NCBI RefSeq assembly: GCF_006715305.1
Contig: NZ_VFMY01000001.1
Span: forward strand, 2,232,001-2,296,000
Direction: 5' to 3'
Length of the DNA stretch: 64,000 bases
Origin: Arthrobacter sp. SLBN-100
Lineage (GTDB): Bacteria; Actinomycetota; Actinomycetes; Actinomycetales; Micrococcaceae
Of this stretch, positions 31,659 through 40,440 are shown in pieces. Position 1 is the first letter of the stretch. Each line of letters begins with the position of its first letter. The position numbers and the translations under genes are program-made. A model generated the notes under the pieces. It saw only the letters and a program-made list of their open reading frames with translations. It did no database searches and was not told the origin of the DNA.

Positions 31659-32546
31659 ATGGATAACCGAGCCGAGGTACGGCAGTTCCTCTCGACCCGC
31701 CGTGGACGCATCACCCCGGAGCAGGCAGGCATCGAACCGTATGGCGGGCGGCGCCGCGTGCCCGGACTCCGGCGGGAAGAGGTAGCCCGCCTCGCCGGCG
31801 TCAGCGTTGACTATTACACCCGGCTGGAACGCGGCAACCTCACCGGCGTCTCGGACAGCGTCCTCGACGCGATCGCCCGGGCCCTGGAACTGGACCGGGC
31901 CGAACACGACCACCTTTACGACTTGGCGCGTGCAGCCAACACCTCTGGGCGCAAGCGTGCCGCGAGCGCGGTGCCCGCAGGCGTCCGCCCCGTGCTCCAG
32001 CATCTTCTGGACACCATCACGGGCGCCCCGGCGTTCATCGGCAACAACCGGATGGACATCGTGGCAGCCAACACCCTGGGCTACGCCCTCTACTCGGACA
32101 TGTACCGCGGCCCCGCCCGGCCGGCGAACCACTCCCGGTTCATTTTCCTGGACCCCCGGGCCCACAACTTTTACACCCACTGGGACCGCGCAGCCAACGT
32201 CAACGTTGCCATCCTCCGCCGGGAGGCCGGACGCAACCCCCATGACAAAGGCATCGCCGAGCTCGTTGGCGAACTTTCGATGCGCAGCGACGATTTCCGC
32301 GCCCGCTGGGCGGCGCACAACGTCCGCCGCCACTACTCGGGAACAAAGTTCTTCCAGCACCCCGTAGTCGGACTCCTGGAGCTGGACTACCAGGTCCTGG
32401 ACCTCGAGGAGGACCCCGGACACACCCTGACCGTTTACCCCGCCATACCTGGAAGCCCTTCCGAGGAAGCCCTCAAGCTCCTCGCCTCGTGGGCGGCAAC
32501 CGAGAAAATTGCGGAAACCGCCCAGGCCCACGCCGGAAGGGTGTAG
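31659..32546 (+). CDS. XRE-family regulator with MmyB-like ligand domain
   Basis: A 295-residue regulator. The N-terminal helix-turn-helix (RVPGLRREEVARLAGVSVDY-YTRLERG, about 32-58) is followed by a MmyB-like ligand-binding domain (VLQHLLDTITGAPAFIGNNR; MDIVAANTLGYALYSDM; RDRAANVNVAILRREAGRNP-type block). Such regulators usually sit divergent from oxidoreductase or efflux genes, as here with the MFS-CMD-cupin transcript. It is probably leaderless: TAACGT 31647-31652, six bases, then ATG 31659. The ligand is unknown; aromatic or fatty-acid compounds bind some relatives. Confidence 0.9.
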   Translation: MDNRAEVRQFLSTRRGRITPEQAGIEPYGGRRRVPGLRREEVARLAGVSVDYYTRLERGNLTGVSDSVLDAIARALELDRAEHDHLYDLARAANTSGRKRAASAVPAGVRPVLQHLLDTITGAPAFIGNNRMDIVAANTLGYALYSDMYRGPARPANHSRFIFLDPRAHNFYTHWDRAANVNVAILRREAGRNPHDKGIAELVGELSMRSDDFRARWAAHNVRRHYSGTKFFQHPVVGLLELDYQVLDLEEDPGHTLTVYPAIPGSPSEEALKLLASWAATEKIAETAQAHAGRV

Positions 32547-32650
32547 GAGTTTTTCTGCCAGTTCTCGAGGGGTTCCTGCCCAACGTCCCGTGCCTTCAGC
32601 CCGTAGGGTGAATGGAAGGAACCAGCCCCCCCGAGAACCAGGAGGATCAC

Positions 32651-33739
32651 ATGCAGGGCAGCCCAGGAACGGGACAGGACGACCGACGCACCGCGCTGGT
32701 GGTGGGAGCCAGCGGAATCGCAGGATCGGCACTGGTCACACAGCTTGCAGGCGACGGGTGGGATGTGCTGGCTCTGACCCGCAGCGGCACTGGGCAGGCG
32801 GCTGCCCGCAACATCAGCGCGGACCTCACCTCGCCGGAGAGCCTGGCACGGGCACTGGGCGGAGAAGGGCCCACCCACGTTTTCTTCACGGCCTGGTCGC
32901 GGCAGGACACGGAGCGGGAGAACATTGAGGTCAATGCAGCCCTGCTGAGGAACCTGCTCAATGCCCTCGCTGGAAGCCCGGTGCAGCACGTGGCCCTGAT
33001 GACCGGCCTGAAGCATTACCTCGGGCCGTTTGAAGCCTATGCGGCCGGCGAAATGCCGGATACTCCGTTCCACGAGGACGAGCCCCGGCTGCCCGTGCCC
33101 AATTTCTACTACGCCCAGGAAGACGAACTGTGGGCGGCAGCGGAACGCCAGGGCTTCCGCTGGTCCGTTCACCGGGCCCATACCGTTATCGGGCACGCGG
33201 TGGGCAACGCGATGAACATGGGCCTCACCCTCGCCGTCCAGGCCTCAATCTGCAAGGAACTGAACCAGCCCTTCATTTTCCCCGGCTCGGAGACGCAGTG
33301 GAACAGCCTCACGGACATGACGGACAGCGGCCTCCTGGCCGAACACATGATCTGGGCTGCCACAGCAGGGAATGCCGGCGATGAGGCGTACAACATCGTC
33401 AATGGCGATGTGTTCCGCTGGCGCTGGATGTGGCCGCGCCTGGCCGCCTACTTCGGAGTCGAGGCCGTCGGATTTGAGGGCGCGCCCCGGCCGCTGGAAG
33501 AACAGATGCGCGGCATGGAACCGGTATGGTCGGACATCGCCGGACGCCGCGGCCTGGCCGAAGCTGATCTCTCCCGGGTGTCGTCCTGGTGGCACACCGA
33601 TAGTGACCTGGGACGGAATATCGAGGTGGTTGCGGATATGAGCAAGAGCCGCCTCGCGGGCTTCACCGGCTACCGCCGGACTGAGGACTGTTTCCTGCGG
33701 CTGTTCGACCGGTTCCGTACGGACCGCCTGATTCCCTAA
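32651..33739 (+). CDS. PRISE-type short-chain reductase (progesterone 5-beta-reductase/iridoid synthase family)
   Basis: A 362-residue Rossmann enzyme. The NAD(P)-binding loop GASGIAGSAL is at 19-28. The motif NFYYAQEDELW (about 150-160) contains the family's catalytic Tyr, which replaces the usual YxxxK; SVHRAHTVIGHAVGNAMNMG and EAYNIVNGDVFRWRWMWPRL are also characteristic. PRISE enzymes reduce activated C=C bonds of enones; the natural bacterial substrate is generally unknown. ATG 32651 has GGAGGATCAC upstream. It follows the XRE gene by 104 bp and may be part of the same detoxification locus. Confidence 0.88.
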   Translation: MQGSPGTGQDDRRTALVVGASGIAGSALVTQLAGDGWDVLALTRSGTGQAAARNISADLTSPESLARALGGEGPTHVFFTAWSRQDTERENIEVNAALLRNLLNALAGSPVQHVALMTGLKHYLGPFEAYAAGEMPDTPFHEDEPRLPVPNFYYAQEDELWAAAERQGFRWSVHRAHTVIGHAVGNAMNMGLTLAVQASICKELNQPFIFPGSETQWNSLTDMTDSGLLAEHMIWAATAGNAGDEAYNIVNGDVFRWRWMWPRLAAYFGVEAVGFEGAPRPLEEQMRGMEPVWSDIAGRRGLAEADLSRVSSWWHTDSDLGRNIEVVADMSKSRLAGFTGYRRTEDCFLRLFDRFRTDRLIP

Positions 33740-33740
33740 A

Positions 33741-33816
33741 CCGCGCGCTCCATAGCGCGGCCGAAAAAGCGAACGGGCAGAAAACGGACGACGGCGGGAC
33801 CTCCCGCCGTCGTCCG
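33741..33816. terminator. Two hairpins downstream of the PRISE reductase gene
   Basis: CCGCGC/GCGCGG pair at 33741-33760 directly after the stop codon. The second hairpin has arms CGGACGACGGCGGGA and TCCCGCCGTCGTCCG (33785-33816), preceded by AAAA and followed by CTTTG, so it may terminate in both directions. The convergent DUF817 gene ends 330 bp further on. The stretch 33817-34060 holds no recognisable gene. Confidence 0.75.
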
Positions 33817-34060
33817 CTTTGTGCCTCACCCGCAGCTGCCTCTGCGATCGCCAGTCACATTAACCACCGTTGCGGATCGTGGCGCCGCATTGCCCGGTTT
33901 GTCCCTCAAATGGCGCCAGAGGTAGCGCCGTTTCCTTCCGTTTCGCGTCTTTTGCGAGGTGCTGGCCAAGGCCTTGATCGCCGTGCTTAAGTTTTTTCAC
34001 GGCCTCAACCGGGCCACACCAAACAGCACATAGAACAAGCAGAACGAACAGGAGGACCCG

Positions 34061-34153
34061 ATGCCGGGAACCATTGACTTCACCGGTGACGCCGGTCGCG
34101 GCCGGATTCTTGCCTGCAACCATGTCCGGGCCTCCCTGCAGATCAGGAATTAG
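34061..34153 (+). CDS. Possible 30-residue peptide with a strong ribosome site
   Basis: ATG 34061 is preceded by AGGAGGACCCG, the best Shine-Dalgarno sequence in this stretch. The frame reads MPGTIDFTGDAGRGRILACN, then HVRASLQIRN, and stops at 34153, overlapping by 4 bp the stop of the convergent DUF817 gene. No family was recognised. It could be a real small protein, a leader peptide, or the first part of a gene truncated by the DUF817 region. Confidence 0.35.
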   Translation: MPGTIDFTGDAGRGRILACNHVRASLQIRN

Positions 34154-35049
34154 TAAGCAAGCTTACCTTGCCGCTCGGCGGACTCCTCCCGCACTTCCCC
34201 AAAGTCCGGAAGCTGGGGTTTGTAAACCCAGGCCACCAGCACCACCGAGATGATCATCAGCAGGAACCAGGAGACCAGCTTGTCCAACGAAACCGGGTGC
34301 CAGCCGTCCACTTGGCTGGGGTAGAGCCAGGCACCGGACCAGGTAGCGATGTTCTCGGCGACCCAGATGAACAGCGCCACCAGCAGGAATGCGATGACCA
34401 GCGGCATCCGGTGGTGCTTCCGGAACACGCGGAAGTGCATCACGCACCGGCCAAAGATGATCACGACGGCGGCAAGTAGCGCCCAGCGCATGTCCCAGAT
34501 GTAGTGGTGGCTGAAGAAGTTGACGTAGATGGCCACTGCAATGATTGCCGTAATCCAGCGGCGCGGGTAGCTGGCGAAGCGAAGGTCGAAAAGCCGGTAG
34601 ACGCGGACCATATAGGAGCCCACGGCGGCGTACATAAACCCGCTGAAGAGCGGGACCGCCCCGATCCGCAGGATGCCCTCCGCCTCGTAGGACCAGGAGC
34701 CGACGTCGGTCTTGAACAGTTCCATCACCGTGCCCACCAGGTGGAACAGGATAATGACCCGCAGTTCCCGGAGGGTCTCCAGCTTGAACACCACCATAAG
34801 GATCTGGATGGCGACGGCGGCCAGGGTCAGAAAGTCGTTCCGGGCCAGCGCGGCGCTGTCCGGGTACCAGAGACGGGCCGCCATCAGCACTGCCAGGAGG
34901 GCGCCGCCGAAGATGCAGGCCCAGCCCTGCTTCAGGCCGAAGACGACAAACTCGGTGAGCCTTGCCTTGGCACCGCCGGCCGGCCCCTTGACCAGGAAGC
35001 GGCGGGCCCGTTCGTCGATCCGCTGCTCTACAGAGGTGGAGCTACGCAC
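34150..35049 (-). CDS. DUF817 family membrane protein
   Basis: A 299-residue protein with about eight TM helices. The central blocks LETLRELRVIILFHLVGTVM-ELFKTDVGSWSY and PLFSGFMYAAVGSYMVR are the DUF817 (YoaT-like) signature, as is WVAENIATWSGAWLYPSQVD-GWHPV. The His/Trp/Tyr-rich loops are typical. The function is unknown. Its start overlaps the end of the DUF2236 gene by 8 bp, so they are co-translated. Confidence 0.9.
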   Translation of the reverse strand: MRSSTSVEQRIDERARRFLVKGPAGGAKARLTEFVVFGLKQGWACIFGGALLAVLMAARLWYPDSAALARNDFLTLAAVAIQILMVVFKLETLRELRVIILFHLVGTVMELFKTDVGSWSYEAEGILRIGAVPLFSGFMYAAVGSYMVRVYRLFDLRFASYPRRWITAIIAVAIYVNFFSHHYIWDMRWALLAAVVIIFGRCVMHFRVFRKHHRMPLVIAFLLVALFIWVAENIATWSGAWLYPSQVDGWHPVSLDKLVSWFLLMIISVVLVAWVYKPQLPDFGEVREESAERQGKLAY

Positions 35050-35860
35050 GAACTCCCCGACGCTTGCCGGGCTGGCTGTTTGCGCGGATGTCGGCGTCCA
35101 GGCTGCTCAGGCAGTAGTTCTTGAACCAGTGCCTGAGGCCTTGGGGCAGCTTCGGGTAGATCACGGCCAGGGTCTTTACAGTGCGGTCGAAGCGGCACTC
35201 GTGGCGGTCGCTCCAAGGGAGGCCAAAGTCCTTGCGCAGCTGGTCGGGAAGGAGGCCGGCGGTGAGGAACCTGGCGGAGGGCATGATGGCGCGGTACCAG
35301 AGCGCTGTGCGTTTCGGGTACAGCAGCCCGCGGCCGACGCGCACCCCGCCGCCCTCTGCACGGAGCGTGGAGATGCGCCCGCTCCAGTAGCGGCTGAATG
35401 CCGCCCGGTCCTCCGGCCACATCCCGGGCGGAAGCTGCAGGGCTGTGCCGATCCTCGCGTAGTCCTGGTACATGGCATCGGCCGATTCGTCGTCGAGCGG
35501 GCCGTAGATCTTTTCGATGATGGTGATCGCTGTGTCGTAAAGCGTGGCCACCACCCAGAGCTGCAGTTCGGGATCATAGGCACTGTAGCCCGGGGAAGTT
35601 TCGTTATCGTCCCTGCGGACCGGAACGTGGGCGCGGTTCACCCTGCGGCGGACCTCATTCACCTGCTCATCGGTGCCATACACAATCGCGTAGACGTAAG
35701 TGAGGGTGCCCTTGAGCCTGTTGACCGGGCGGCCCACGAACGTGCTGTGCTCGTCAACGCCCCGGCCAACCGCCGGATCGGCAAGCTGCAGGAGGAGAGC
35801 GCGTCCTGCTCCGGCAAGCAGGATGCCTTCTGCGCCGAACTCGGCCATTCCTCGCACCAT
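35042..35860 (-). CDS. DUF2236 (MpaB/latex-clearing-like oxygenase) family protein
   Basis: A 272-residue helical protein with LQLADPAVGRGVDEHSTFVG near the N-terminus, RRVNRAHVPVRRDDNETSPG and YSAYDPELQLWVVATLYDTA in the centre. These are the conserved heme-pocket regions of DUF2236 proteins (rubber oxygenase Lcp, mycophenolic acid MpaB). Histidines in VDEHSTF and VNRAHV could coordinate heme (inference). ATG 35860. It is the first gene of a pair with DUF817. It is divergent from the sugar ABC operon. Confidence 0.88.
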   Translation of the reverse strand: MVRGMAEFGAEGILLAGAGRALLLQLADPAVGRGVDEHSTFVGRPVNRLKGTLTYVYAIVYGTDEQVNEVRRRVNRAHVPVRRDDNETSPGYSAYDPELQLWVVATLYDTAITIIEKIYGPLDDESADAMYQDYARIGTALQLPPGMWPEDRAAFSRYWSGRISTLRAEGGGVRVGRGLLYPKRTALWYRAIMPSARFLTAGLLPDQLRKDFGLPWSDRHECRFDRTVKTLAVIYPKLPQGLRHWFKNYCLSSLDADIRANSQPGKRRGVRA

Positions 35861-35890
35861 TTCAACAGGGTACCGGAGTCACTGACAGTC

Positions 35891-35918
35891 GACGACGGCG
35901 GGACCTCCCGCCGTCGTC
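35891..35918. repeat. GACGGCGGGA-type hairpin in a divergent promoter region
   Basis: Arms GACGACGGCGGGA and TCCCGCCGTCGTC pair perfectly. Unlike the other copies, it does not lie behind a gene: it is 31 bp upstream of the DUF2236 start and about 70 bp upstream of the sugar operon's -35 box. It may isolate the two promoters, or mark the 3' end of a deleted gene such as the operon's LacI-type regulator. Confidence 0.6.
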
Positions 35919-35985
35919 TGCTTCATCCGATACGCGGCACCCCGTCCCGCCTGATTAAGAATCAGTGACAGTACGCGCGAGTGAG

Positions 35986-36032
35986 TTGACTCACAGGGTA
36001 CCAGGAACTAGCATTTGCTGTTAGCGCTAACA
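35986..36032 (+). promoter_or_regulatory. Promoter and LacI-type operator of the sugar ABC operon
   Basis: The -35 box TTGACT (35986-35991), a 17-bp spacer and the -10 box TAGCAT (36009-36014) form the best sigma70-like promoter in the window. The perfect 14-bp palindrome TGTTAGCGCTAACA (36019-36032) covers the expected start of transcription. It matches LacI/GalR-family operators, with a central CG. The leader from about 36021 to the start codon at 36214 is about 190 nt; no riboswitch was recognised in it. Confidence 0.8.
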
Positions 36033-36213
36033 ACTATTGAAGAGGGGCGTGTCAGCCACGGCATCGTGGCTGGCCCGCCCGGCCTCTTCGCCCTGCAGAA
36101 CACCTGGGTCCGGCCGCACAGCGGGACCCCCGATCGCCTTACCTGCCGGCAAGCGCAGATGCTTTCCGGCCCAGCACCACTTCGCGGAGCAACTTCCGCA
36201 GAAGGAGAAGATC

Positions 36214-37338
36214 GTGAGAATTAGGAAACTCCTGGGCGCCGTTGCAGTGGCCCTCGCAGTCACAGTGGGTGCCACAGGCTGCGGCTCCCGGGGCGGCACC
36301 ACTGAACCGGGCGCCTCGGCAAACCCCAGCGAATCCCTCGTTGGAATCTCGATGCCCACGCAAACTTCAGAACGCTGGATCGCCGATGGCGGAAATGTGG
36401 AAAAGTCCCTGAAGGACCTGGGCTACAAAACCGACCTGCAGTTCGCCAACGATGACATCCCCACGCAGGTATCGCAGATCGAGAACATGCTCACCAAGGG
36501 TGCCAAGGCGCTCATCATCGCTGCCATCGACGGCACCACGCTCACCGATGTCCTCGCCAAGGCGAAGGAACAGAACGTCAAGGTCATCGCCTACGACCGC
36601 CTCATTAACGGCACCCCCAACGTGGACTACTACACCACGTTCGACAACTACACCGTAGGCGTGCAGCAGGCAACGTCCCTGCTGACCGGGCTTGGCCTGG
36701 TCGATGCCAGCGGCAAGAAGGTGGACGGCAAGGGCCCGTTCAACATTGAGCTTTTCGCCGGCAGCCCGGACGACAACAACGCCAACTTCTTCTGGACCGG
36801 CGCCATGGACACCCTGAAGCCGTACATGGACGCCGGTACCCTCAAGGTGCCCAGCGGCCAGACCAAGTTCGAGCAGGCCGCCATCCTGCGCTGGCAGGCC
36901 CCTGTTGCACAGAAGCGCATGGAGGACGTCCTCACCGCTGCCTACAGCTCCGGCACCAAGCTCGACGGCGTGCTCTCCCCCTACGACGGCCTCTCCATCG
37001 GCATCATCTCCGCGCTGACCAGCACCGGTGGCTACACCAAGGGCGACCTGCCCGTCGTCACCGGCCAGGACGCTGAAAAGGGCTCCGTGAAGTCCATCAT
37101 CGCCGGAGAACAGTACTCCACCATCTTCAAGGACACCCGGCAGCTGGGTTCCCAGGCAGTCAAGATGGTTGATGCCCTGCTGAAGGGCCAGGAGCCCGAG
37201 GTCAACGACACCAAGACCTACAACAACAAGGTCAAGGTTGTTCCGGCCTACCTGCTCAAGTCCGTGATCATCACCAAGGACAACTACAAGAAGGAACTGA
37301 TCGACTCGGGCTACTACAAAGACGCCGACGTCAAGTAA
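36214..37338 (+). CDS. chvE: ChvE-type multiple-monosaccharide ABC transporter binding lipoprotein
   Basis: A 374-residue sugar-binding lipoprotein. The signal peptide [22 protein letters not shown] has a lipobox ending at Cys 23. The periplasmic-binding-protein fold (peripla_BP_4) shows [37 protein letters not shown] and VIAYDRLI. The [20 protein letters not shown] segment is typical of ChvE/MmsE-like proteins, which bind several monosaccharides. GTG 36214 was chosen because of AAGGAGAAGATC upstream; the frame extends to 36037 across the leader. It is the first gene of the binding protein-ATPase-permease operon under the LacI-type operator. Confidence 0.93.
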   Translation: MRIRKLLGAVAVALAVTVGATGCGSRGGTTEPGASANPSESLVGISMPTQTSERWIADGGNVEKSLKDLGYKTDLQFANDDIPTQVSQIENMLTKGAKALIIAAIDGTTLTDVLAKAKEQNVKVIAYDRLINGTPNVDYYTTFDNYTVGVQQATSLLTGLGLVDASGKKVDGKGPFNIELFAGSPDDNNANFFWTGAMDTLKPYMDAGTLKVPSGQTKFEQAAILRWQAPVAQKRMEDVLTAAYSSGTKLDGVLSPYDGLSIGIISALTSTGGYTKGDLPVVTGQDAEKGSVKSIIAGEQYSTIFKDTRQLGSQAVKMVDALLKGQEPEVNDTKTYNNKVKVVPAYLLKSVIITKDNYKKELIDSGYYKDADVK

Positions 37339-37348
37339 CCATTGTGCG

Positions 37349-37383
37349 GGGTTGCGGCCGGCCTCACGGCCTGGCCGCAACCC
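37349..37383 (+). other. Intercistronic stem-loop after the binding-protein gene
   Basis: GGGTTGCGGCC and GGCCGCAACCC pair, with GGCC/GGCC extending the stem inside around TCAC and one bulged base. TTTCCC follows. Such hairpins after binding-protein genes typically stabilise the upstream message or partly terminate transcription so that more binding protein than ATPase is made (established for other ABC operons). Confidence 0.65.
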
Positions 37384-37446
37384 TTTCCCGTCGGCTCCTG
37401 CAGCCGCAGGCGGCCCAGTTTTCCAACCAGTCAGTGGGAATTGACG

Positions 37447-38976
37447 ATGAATACACCCATTCTTCAAATGCGAGGAATCACTAAGACCTTCCCGGGCGTA
37501 AAGGCCCTCCAGGACGTCACCTTGGACGTCAACCGGGGCGAGGTCCACGCCATTTGCGGCGAGAACGGGGCGGGAAAGTCCACCCTCATGAAAGTCCTGT
37601 CCGGCGTCTACCCGCACAACTCCTTCGACGGGGAAATCCTTTTCGAAAATGAGCCCTGCAACTTCTACAGCATCAGCGACAGCGAGAAGCGCGGCATTGT
37701 CATCATTCACCAGGAACTCGCCCTCAGCCCCTACCTGTCGATCGCCGAAAACATTTACCTCGGGAACGAACAAGCCAAAAACGGCTGGGTGGATTGGCGG
37801 AAGACCAACCTCGAGGCTGCAAAACTCCTGGCCCGGGTGGGCCTGGACGAAAACCCTGTCACCCCGGTCCAGCACATCAGCGTAGGCAAGCAGCAGTTGG
37901 TGGAGATCGCCAAGGCGCTGTCCAAGGAAGTTAAGCTCCTCATCCTGGACGAGCCCACAGCTGCGCTCAATGATGAAGACTCGGGCCATCTCCTGGACCT
38001 GATACTTCACTTGAAGGGCCAGGGAATCACCAGCATCATCATTAGCCACAAGCTCAACGAGATCCGCAGGGTAGCAGACGCCGTCACCATCATCCGTGAC
38101 GGCAAGACCATCGAGACCCTCCGCCTGGATGAAGGCCAGATCACTCAGGAACGGATTATTCGCGGCATGGTGGGCCGGGACCTGGACAGCCTCTACCCTG
38201 ACAGGAACCCCACTATCGGCGAGGAAGTCCTTCGGATTGAGGACTGGTCTGTCCGGCATCCCCAGGACCATTCCCGCATGGTGGTGCACAACGCGAGCCT
38301 GTTCGTCCGCAAGGGCGAAGTGGTGGGGCTTGCCGGCCTGATGGGTGCGGGCAGGACAGAGCTGGCAATGAGCGTTTTCGGGCGCACCTACGGCACCGCG
38401 ATGTCCGGGAAGGTCTACAAGTACGGTGAGGAAATCAACACGTCCACAGTTTCCAAGGCGATCGGGAACGGCATCGCCTATGCCACGGAGGACCGTAAGC
38501 AGTACGGCCTGAACCTCATTGAGGACATCAAGCGGAACATTTCCATGGCTGCGCTGCGGAAGCTGGTCAAGGGCGGCTGGGTGGACAAGAACCAGGAAAC
38601 CATGGTGGCCAACGGCTACCGCGAAAGCATGAACATCAAGGCACCGTCGGTGGCCGCCATCACCGGCAAACTCTCCGGCGGGAACCAGCAGAAAGTGGTG
38701 CTGAGCAAGTGGATGTTCTCGGACCCGGACGTGCTGATCCTCGATGAACCTACCCGGGGTATCGACGTCGGCGCCAAATTCGAGATCTACACCATCATCG
38801 CCAAGCTGGCCGCGGAGGGAAAAGCTGTCATCGTCATTTCTTCCGAACTGCCTGAACTCCTGGGCATCTGCGACCGGATCTACACTCTCTCGGCCGGCCA
38901 CATCACTGGCGAGGTGCCCATTGCCGAAGCAACCCAGGAAACACTCATGCACTACATGACCAAAGAGAAGGAATAG
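37447..38976 (+). CDS. mmsA: Multiple-monosaccharide ABC transporter ATP-binding protein
   Basis: A 509-residue ATPase with two fused nucleotide-binding domains. The first has Walker [10 protein letters not shown] at 38-46, signature [13 protein letters not shown] and Walker [14 protein letters not shown]. The second domain has a degenerate Walker A ([10 protein letters not shown]), signature [15 protein letters not shown] and Walker [15 protein letters not shown]. The asymmetric pair is the norm for sugar importers of the XylG/MmsA/GguA class. ATG 37447 was chosen; upstream residues are out of the gene. It lies 4 bp before the permease gene. Confidence 0.95.
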   Translation: MNTPILQMRGITKTFPGVKALQDVTLDVNRGEVHAICGENGAGKSTLMKVLSGVYPHNSFDGEILFENEPCNFYSISDSEKRGIVIIHQELALSPYLSIAENIYLGNEQAKNGWVDWRKTNLEAAKLLARVGLDENPVTPVQHISVGKQQLVEIAKALSKEVKLLILDEPTAALNDEDSGHLLDLILHLKGQGITSIIISHKLNEIRRVADAVTIIRDGKTIETLRLDEGQITQERIIRGMVGRDLDSLYPDRNPTIGEEVLRIEDWSVRHPQDHSRMVVHNASLFVRKGEVVGLAGLMGAGRTELAMSVFGRTYGTAMSGKVYKYGEEINTSTVSKAIGNGIAYATEDRKQYGLNLIEDIKRNISMAALRKLVKGGWVDKNQETMVANGYRESMNIKAPSVAAITGKLSGGNQQKVVLSKWMFSDPDVLILDEPTRGIDVGAKFEIYTIIAKLAAEGKAVIVISSELPELLGICDRIYTLSAGHITGEVPIAEATQETLMHYMTKEKE

Positions 38977-38980
38977 GACC

Positions 38981-40267
38981 ATGTCCGCCCTACGAGAATC
39001 CCTCGGCTTCCTGACAAGCCGCCTCCGGCAGGTTGGCATCTTCGTTGCCCTGATCCTGATTGTCCTGCTGTTCCAGGTTTTGACCAACGGCATCCTCCTG
39101 CAACCCCAGAACGTCACCAATCTGGTGGTCCAGAACAGCTACATCCTCATCCTCGCCATCGGCATGGTCATGGTCATCATTGCCGGCCATATCGATCTCT
39201 CGGTGGGTTCGATCGCCGGATTTATCGGCGCCGTTGCCGGCGTGATGATCGTCCACTGGGGATGGGCCTGGTGGCTCGCCATCCCGGCCTGCCTTCTGGT
39301 CGGAGCGCTCGTCGGGGCTTGGCAGGGTTACTGGATCGCCTACGTCGGCATTCCGGCGTTCATCGTCACGCTGGCAGGCATGCTGATCTTCCGCGGCCTG
39401 ACCCTGATAACGCTCAAGAACCAGCAGATCACCCCCTTCCCCGCCGAACTCCGCGCCCTGGGCGGCGGATTCCTGCCTGACATCTCCGGCGGCACGTCGG
39501 TGCTGGAATGGTTAACCGTCATCCTGGGCGTCGGAGCCACTGTGGCACTGCTCATCCAGGCGCTCAAGGAACGCCGCATCCGGCGGAAGTTCGACCTTGA
39601 AAACGAGCCAATGGCCTGGTTCGTCACCAAGACAACCTTTATCGCGCTTCTCATGCTGGTCATCACGTTCCTCCTTGCGAGCTACCGCGGTACCCCGATC
39701 GTCCTGATCGTGCTGGCCGTCCTGGTGATCGCGTACACGGCGCTGATGAACAACAGCGTCTTTGGCCGCCACACATATGCCATCGGTGGAAACCTCCACG
39801 CCGCCGAACTGTCCGGCGTTAAGACCAAAGCCGTCACCTTCCGTCTCTTCGTCAACATGGGTGTCCTGGCAGCCCTCGCCGGCCTGGTCTTCACTGCACG
39901 GCTCAACTCGGCCCAGCCGGCCGGTGGTACAGGCTTCGAGCTGGACTCCATTGCCGCGGCGTTCATCGGCGGCGCCGCGGTCCAAGGCGGCATCGGAACA
40001 GTGGCAGGCGCCATGATCGGCGGCCTGATTATGGGCGTCCTGAACAACGGAATGTCCATCCTGGGCCTCGGTACCGATTACCAGCAGCTCATCAAGGGAC
40101 TGGTCCTGCTCCTCGCCGTAGGCTTCGACATCTTCAACAAGAACCGCACAGGCGGCGGCACCAGCATCACCAGCCGCTTCCAAAAGAAGCCGGCGCCTCC
40201 GGCCGCCGCGGAAGCGGCATCACCTGATGACCGATCCGCCCCGGTTGTAGTAGACGCATCCAAATAG
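38981..40267 (+). CDS. mmsB: Multiple-monosaccharide ABC transporter permease
   Basis: A 428-residue inner-membrane permease of the BPD_transp_2 family, with about 10-12 hydrophobic helices. AGHIDLSVGSIAGFIGAVAG at about 68-87 is the classic motif, and GRHTYAIGGNLHAAELSGVK is the cytoplasmic loop that contacts the ATPase. A central insert (DLENEPMAWFVTKTTF) makes it longer than RbsC, as in XylH/MmsB/GguB. The Pro/Ala/Ser-rich C-terminal tail is about 35 residues. ATG 38981 follows GAATAGGACC. It is the last gene of the operon, followed by a strong hairpin. Confidence 0.95.
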   Translation: MSALRESLGFLTSRLRQVGIFVALILIVLLFQVLTNGILLQPQNVTNLVVQNSYILILAIGMVMVIIAGHIDLSVGSIAGFIGAVAGVMIVHWGWAWWLAIPACLLVGALVGAWQGYWIAYVGIPAFIVTLAGMLIFRGLTLITLKNQQITPFPAELRALGGGFLPDISGGTSVLEWLTVILGVGATVALLIQALKERRIRRKFDLENEPMAWFVTKTTFIALLMLVITFLLASYRGTPIVLIVLAVLVIAYTALMNNSVFGRHTYAIGGNLHAAELSGVKTKAVTFRLFVNMGVLAALAGLVFTARLNSAQPAGGTGFELDSIAAAFIGGAAVQGGIGTVAGAMIGGLIMGVLNNGMSILGLGTDYQQLIKGLVLLLAVGFDIFNKNRTGGGTSITSRFQKKPAPPAAAEAASPDDRSAPVVVDASK

Positions 40268-40283
40268 AACCCATCCGGGAACA

Positions 40284-40323
40284 GAAGCGGACGACGGCGG
40301 GGCCTCCCGCCGTCGTCCGCTTC
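40284..40323. terminator. Terminator hairpin of the sugar ABC operon (GACGGCGGGA family)
   Basis: Arms GAAGCGGACGACGGCGGG (40284-40301) and CCCGCCGTCGTCCGCTTC (40306-40323) pair perfectly over 18 bp around GCCT, followed by CTTTTAC. It lies 16 bp after the permease stop. Confidence 0.85.
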
Positions 40324-40400
40324 CTTTTACCCGGCTGCCCGCGGCGCACCAGCAGGTGCCGTAGCCCAGGTGCTGCCGTCGCCAGGCTGACACCGGCAGT

Positions 40401-40421
40401 CCCCGAACCCCGAACCCCGAA
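40401..40421. repeat. Three tandem copies of CCCCGAA
   Basis: CCCCGAA is repeated three times in a row (40401-40421), just upstream of the ABM gene and its purine-rich ribosome region. Seven-base units can change copy number by slippage, which here would alter the distance between promoter and gene, not the reading frame. Confidence 0.6.
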
Positions 40422-40440
40422 CAGGAAAGCAGAAAAGCAG

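Noticed and set aside
31626..32732. 368-codon minus-strand frame over the XRE gene
   Set aside because: Antisense shadow; the XRE gene has a clear HTH and ligand domain on the plus strand.
36367..39120. 917-codon open frame on the minus strand across the sugar ABC operon
   Set aside because: It is antisense to two clearly coding genes (chvE and mmsA types); long antisense frames are expected in high-GC DNA and the product has no domain.
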